Source: an uncultured Clostridia bacterium (GTDB lineage: Bacteria; Bacillota; Clostridia; TANB77; CAG-508). From it: a DNA stretch of 10,268 bases. The DNA is taken from positions 1 through 10,268 of the forward strand of contig CALXZQ010000043.1 in the NCBI GenBank assembly GCA_944393275.1. The letters are read 5' to 3'. This document shows, piece by piece, positions 7,134-10,268 of this stretch. The position numbers and the translations under genes were made by a program. Numbering within the stretch: position 1 is the first letter of the stretch; the number at the start of each line of letters is the position of its first letter. The notes under the pieces were generated by a model. It saw only the letters and a program-made list of their open reading frames with translations. It made no database searches and was not told the origin of the DNA.

Positions 7134-8267
7134 ATGAAAAACGTTGCAGTTTTTGGCTCAACTGGTTCAATAGGTACTACAACATTAAGGATAATACAAG
7201 AAAACCCACAGATATTTTATGCAAATACATTAGTTGCAGGCAAAAATATAAGTAAATTAATAGATCAAATAAAAATATTTAACCCTAAGCATGTATACAT
7301 TATAAGCAAAGAAAATGCTACTGTATTAAAGGAAATGTTCCCTAATTTAGATGTATATTATGGAGAAGAAGGCATGAAAGAAATATCTAAATTAGATGAT
7401 TCTGATATTGCAGTTTCAGCTTTAGTTGGAATAGCGGGCTTAGAACCTACATACAATATGATAAAAAATACAAAGAGAGTAGCACTTGCAAATAAAGAAG
7501 TCTTAGTAACAGCAGGAGAAATAATTATAAATTTAGCAAAAAAATGTAATACACAGCTATTGACAGTTGATAGTGAACATAGTGCAATTATGCAATGTTT
7601 AAACGGAGAAGAAAACAATCCAATAGATAAAATACTATTAACTGCTTCAGGAGGACCTTTCTTTGATAAAAAAATAACAGATGATATAACTGTAGAGCAA
7701 GCATTAAATCATCCTACTTGGAATATGGGACTAAAGGTAACAATTGATTCTTCCACTATGATGAATAAAGGATTCGAAGTTATAGAAGCACATTGGTTAT
7801 TTAATACACCACCAGAGAAAATAGAAGTTGTAGTTCATAGACAAAGTTTAGTGCATTCTATGGTACAATTTGTAGATGGAACAATCATGGCTAATATAGG
7901 TCCAAAAGATATGCAATTACCTATTGCATATGCTTTAAATTATCCAAATAGATTAGAGAACAATGTAGAAAAATTGGATTTATTTAAAGTTAAAAATTTA
8001 TGCTTTGAAAAACCAGATTTAAATAAATTTAAATGTTTAAAATTAGCATTTGATGCCATAAAAATGGGTAATAGTGCTCAAGTAGTATTAAATGCAGCTA
8101 ATGAGGTTGCTGTAGCAGAATTTTTAGAAGGAAAAATAAAATATACAGATATCGCAAACTGTATAGAAGAAGCATTACAAAACCATAAACCAGTAAACTT
8201 AAATTCTATTGAGGAAATATTAAACCTTGATGCAGAAGTAAAAAGAGCTAGTAGAAGCATTTTATAA
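7134..8267 (+). CDS. dxr: 1-deoxy-D-xylulose 5-phosphate reductoisomerase
   Basis: Catalyses the NADPH- and metal-dependent conversion of DXP to 2-C-methyl-D-erythritol 4-phosphate, the first committed step of the MEP isoprenoid pathway. The 377-aa length fits the family (about 380-400). The NADPH-binding loop is GSTGSIG (8-14), ANKEVLVTAGE follows, metal ligands are D146 and E148 in VDSEHSA, and E215 lies in MMNKGFE. LTASGGPF, the flexible-loop HPTWNMG and HRQSLVHSMVQF are also present. The C-terminal helical domain is complete, so the enzyme should be active. The ATG directly abuts the rdgB stop codon. AGGAGG lies inside the end of rdgB, 10 nt upstream, a slightly long spacing consistent with coupled translation. 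It is the last gene of the operon, and none of its frequent partners (uppS, cdsA, rseP, ispG) appears here. Confidence 0.97.
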   Translation: MKNVAVFGSTGSIGTTTLRIIQENPQIFYANTLVAGKNISKLIDQIKIFNPKHVYIISKENATVLKEMFPNLDVYYGEEGMKEISKLDDSDIAVSALVGIAGLEPTYNMIKNTKRVALANKEVLVTAGEIIINLAKKCNTQLLTVDSEHSAIMQCLNGEENNPIDKILLTASGGPFFDKKITDDITVEQALNHPTWNMGLKVTIDSSTMMNKGFEVIEAHWLFNTPPEKIEVVVHRQSLVHSMVQFVDGTIMANIGPKDMQLPIAYALNYPNRLENNVEKLDLFKVKNLCFEKPDLNKFKCLKLAFDAIKMGNSAQVVLNAANEVAVAEFLEGKIKYTDIANCIEEALQNHKPVNLNSIEEILNLDAEVKRASRSIL

Positions 8268-8295
8268 AAATAGAAAAAATTGATATATAATAAAC

Positions 8296-8328
8296 AAAAT
8301 TAGAGGACATTTTGACCTCTAATTTTTT
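8296..8328. terminator. bidirectional intrinsic terminator between dxr and asnB
   Basis: AAAATTAGAGG (8296-8306) pairs perfectly with CCTCTAATTTT (8316-8326), an 11-bp stem with a 9-nt loop. On the plus strand the stem runs into TTTTTT (8323-8328), so it should end the dxr operon transcript 29 nt after the dxr stop. Read on the minus strand the stem ends in TTTT followed by GTTTA, so it can also terminate asnB, whose stop is only a few bases away. The T-tract is better for the plus strand. Confidence 0.85.
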
Positions 8329-8331
8329 AAC

Positions 8332-10179
8332 TTATAATTCTATTCTTGGTTTATATTCTTCTAGCCACATATTTACTTGACAAAGATAAGCCATAAGTTG
8401 AGGACCAGTCATTAACTGGCCAAACCAAGGGCGAGAAAATGCTTTTCCATCAGTTTCTAATATATTCAAAATAAATTCTCTATTCAATAAATCATTAATA
8501 GGACTATTAGGTTTATTCATTATTTCAGTAAGCATGGATTTAACCTTAGCAAGATAATTAGGATTATGAGTTTTAGGATATGGACTCTTTTTTCTATTAA
8601 TTATTTCATCTGGTAGAATATTTCTTACAGCATATCTTAATAATCCTTTTTCTCTACCATTTAGAGACTTCATTTCCCAAGGAATGTTCCATAGATATTC
8701 TGCTAATCTGTAGTCGCAAAAAGGAACTCTAAGTTCAAAACCATTATACATTGCAGCTCTATCAGATCTATCTAATAATGTTTGCATAAACCAGTTTAAT
8801 GTCAAATATGAAATCTTTCGCTTTTGAGCAGTCTCTTTTGAATCTGAGTCTAAAGTTTTTACATTACTTAAACTCTCATTGTATCTAAAATCAATATAAT
8901 CTTTTAAATCAATTTTTTTAGAAATATCAGAGTTTAATAAATTTTGCCTTTCAGAAATAGCTATAGACCAAGGAAATGTATTACTGCTTAATGCGTCATC
9001 TCTATAAAACCAAGGATATCCAGCAAAAATTTCATCAGCGCATTCACCACTTATTGCGACAGTAGCATAAGGCTTTACATTCTTACAAAATAAAAGTAAA
9101 GAAGAGTCTACATCTGCCATTCCAGGTGTATCCCTAGATATCATCGCATTATATAAATTATCTGCAAGTTCAGGTGTATCTAATACGATTCTTTTATGAT
9201 TTGTGTTAAACGCATTTACCATTAGATCTATATAATAGTTATCAGAATTAGGTTGAAAATCACTTTTAACGAAGTTTTTATCGTTGTCAACATAGTCAAC
9301 AGAGAAAGTATTTAAAGGTCCTAATCCGTTATCTTTACAATATTTGCTGGCATAGGCTGTTATTATACTAGAATCTAATCCGCCTGAAAGAAAAGTACAT
9401 AAAGGAACATCTGATATGAGTTGCCTATTAATAGAATCTTCAAGCAAATAATTTACTTTGTCACAAGTATTATTTAAATCATCAGTATGTTCTTTACTTT
9501 CTAGGTTCCAATATTGATGTATATTTAAACCATATTTGTTATATATAGCAAAATGAGCAGGTTTTATCTCAAAAACATTTTTAAAAGCAGTAAGACCAGA
9601 AGTATGACAAGGGCCTAAACCAAATAACTCACAAATACTTTGACTGTCAATAATTTTTTCAAATCCAGGATATGCTAGTATACCTTTAATTTCAGAAGAA
9701 AAAATAAATGTATCATCTAAGCTAGAATAGAATAGGGGTTTAACACCGAAATGGTCTCTAGCTAAAAATAGCTCTTGTTTTTTCGAATCCCAAATAGCAA
9801 ATGCAAAAATTCCATTTAATTTATTAACCACATTATAACCATAATGTAGGAATCCTTTTAACAAAACTTCTGTATCTGAACGAGTATTAAACGTAAAACC
9901 ATTATTTATTAATTCTTCACGGAGTTCTTTAGTATTATATATTTGACCGTTATATACTAAACTATATTCTGAATTACAAAAGCTTTCAACCATAGGTTGT
10001 TTTCCGCCCTCCGGGTCTATAACTATTAATCTTCTGTGCGCCATTGCAATATTTTCTCTTATGTAATATCCATCTTCATCAGGTCCTCTTCTAGATAGAG
10101 TAGAACTCATATTAACTAAAACATTCTTATAAGTTGAAATGTTTTGTTTTAAGTTTACAAAACCAACTAAACCACACAT
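8332..10179 (-). CDS. asnB: asparagine synthase (glutamine-hydrolysing)
   Basis: Makes asparagine from aspartate, glutamine and ATP via an aspartyl-AMP intermediate in the cytoplasm. From the ATG at 10179 it is 615 aa, close to Bacillus AsnB and AsnO. The start is fixed by chemistry: MCGLVGF places the catalytic Cys at residue 2, exposed when Met is removed. The class II amidotransferase domain has RRGPD (30-34), HRRL with R50, NGQIYN (77-82, where E. coli AsnB has NGEIYN) and SDTE with D102. The synthetase domain has the PP-loop SGGLDS (265-270) and SGECADEIFAGYPWF (from 377). RVPFCDYRLAEYLW and the C-terminal RKKSPYPKTHNP stretch are also intact. It is convergent with dxr and has its own ribosome site. 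Codons such as CCG, GGC and GCG seem more frequent than in the operon genes, a visual impression only. It could serve asparagine supply or, less likely, a peptide- or glycan-modifying pathway. Confidence 0.96.
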   Translation of the reverse strand: MCGLVGFVNLKQNISTYKNVLVNMSSTLSRRGPDEDGYYIRENIAMAHRRLIVIDPEGGKQPMVESFCNSEYSLVYNGQIYNTKELREELINNGFTFNTRSDTEVLLKGFLHYGYNVVNKLNGIFAFAIWDSKKQELFLARDHFGVKPLFYSSLDDTFIFSSEIKGILAYPGFEKIIDSQSICELFGLGPCHTSGLTAFKNVFEIKPAHFAIYNKYGLNIHQYWNLESKEHTDDLNNTCDKVNYLLEDSINRQLISDVPLCTFLSGGLDSSIITAYASKYCKDNGLGPLNTFSVDYVDNDKNFVKSDFQPNSDNYYIDLMVNAFNTNHKRIVLDTPELADNLYNAMISRDTPGMADVDSSLLLFCKNVKPYATVAISGECADEIFAGYPWFYRDDALSSNTFPWSIAISERQNLLNSDISKKIDLKDYIDFRYNESLSNVKTLDSDSKETAQKRKISYLTLNWFMQTLLDRSDRAAMYNGFELRVPFCDYRLAEYLWNIPWEMKSLNGREKGLLRYAVRNILPDEIINRKKSPYPKTHNPNYLAKVKSMLTEIMNKPNSPINDLLNREFILNILETDGKAFSRPWFGQLMTGPQLMAYLCQVNMWLEEYKPRIEL

Positions 10180-10185
10180 AAAATA

Positions 10186-10190
10186 CCTCC
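10186..10190 (-). promoter_or_regulatory. ribosome binding site deciding the asnB start
   Basis: Read on the minus strand, GGAGG stands 6 nt before the ATG at 10179. The frame remains open to an ATG at 10236, but that would add 19 residues and bury the catalytic Cys2 needed at the mature N-terminus. Confidence 0.88.
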
Positions 10191-10205
10191 AACATAAATT
10201 TATAT

Positions 10206-10236
10206 AATATATGTGAAAAAATAAAAAAATGTGCAA
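10206..10236 (-). promoter_or_regulatory. tentative asnB promoter
   Basis: On the minus strand TTGCAC (10236-10231) is followed 19 nt later by TATATT (10211-10206), a loose sigma-A-like arrangement upstream of the asnB ribosome site. The stretch between is almost all T and A, so the match is weak. asnB could instead be transcribed from beyond the right edge through the hairpin at 10238-10268. Confidence 0.28.
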
Positions 10237-10237
10237 A

Positions 10238-10268
10238 AGAGAAAACGGAGCATAGCTCCGTTTTCTCT
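10238..10268. terminator. perfect 14-bp inverted repeat upstream of asnB, terminator-like
   Basis: AGAGAAAACGGAGC (10238-10251) and GCTCCGTTTTCTCT (10255-10268) are exact reverse complements separated by the 3-nt loop ATA. The G+C-rich core and A/T-rich outer stem are typical of an intrinsic terminator that works in both directions. On the minus strand the stem leads into TTTGC and then a long T-rich stretch. The window ends exactly at the outer base of the right arm, so the stem may be longer and its plus-strand T-tract cannot be seen. It could end a gene beyond the edge or be an attenuator in an asnB leader. Confidence 0.6.

Noticed and set aside
10180..10236. 19-residue N-terminal extension of asnB that looks like a hydrophobic leader
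   Set aside because: The catalytic Cys must follow the initiator Met, and a strong ribosome site sits between the extension and the ATG at 10179. The hydrophobic look comes from the T-rich upstream DNA.
10180..10268. T-box riboswitch upstream of asnB
   Set aside because: The terminator-like hairpin fits, but the T-box consensus and specifier region are not in the visible 89 nt, so it is not called as a feature.
1..10268. CRISPR arrays, insertion sequences, tRNA genes, toxin-antitoxin or defence modules
   Set aside because: No regularly spaced repeats, transposase motifs or tRNA-like cloverleaf were seen, and nearly every base is accounted for by recognisable genes or short regulatory gaps.

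Overview
The window is about 10.3 kb of strongly AT-rich bacterial DNA that reads as a low-GC Firmicute, most likely an anaerobic Clostridia-type organism. The evidence is dense packing, purine-rich Shine-Dalgarno sites (AGGAGG type) ahead of almost every gene, AGA as the usual arginine codon, miaB next to mutS, a clostridial-style flavin thioredoxin reductase, and the MEP isoprenoid pathway. Tryptophan is written TGG and no in-frame TGA is read through, so the standard code fits and a Mollicute does not. Base composition was judged by eye, not counted.

Positions 72-8267 (+) hold seven co-directional genes packed as one probable operon: miaB (tRNA A37 methylthiolation), mutS (mismatch recognition), a membrane protein with a DUF2207-type ectodomain, a thioredoxin-reductase-like flavoprotein, trxA, an RdgB/HAM1 XTP/dITP pyrophosphatase, and dxr. 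Gaps run from an 8-nt overlap to about 20 nt, and no terminator interrupts the run. An 11-bp hairpin with a T-tract (8296-8328) closes it.

The hairpin also serves the convergent gene on the minus strand, asnB (8332-10179), a full-length glutamine-hydrolysing asparagine synthetase. Behind asnB, at the right edge, is a perfect 14-bp inverted repeat with a 3-nt loop. It is either the terminator of a gene beyond the window or part of an asnB leader.

The operon combines housekeeping functions: tRNA modification, DNA repair and nucleotide-pool cleaning (mutS, rdgB), thiol redox (reductase plus thioredoxin) and isoprenoid precursor synthesis. Two points deserve a second look. The reductase lacks the basic NADPH-phosphate motif of classical TrxB and resembles ferredoxin-dependent flavin thioredoxin reductases. 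A shortened DUF2207 membrane protein sits directly after mutS, where many relatives carry mutL. I saw no mobile element, CRISPR array, tRNA, rRNA or clear novel defence system. No stretch of more than 300 bases lacks a gene.
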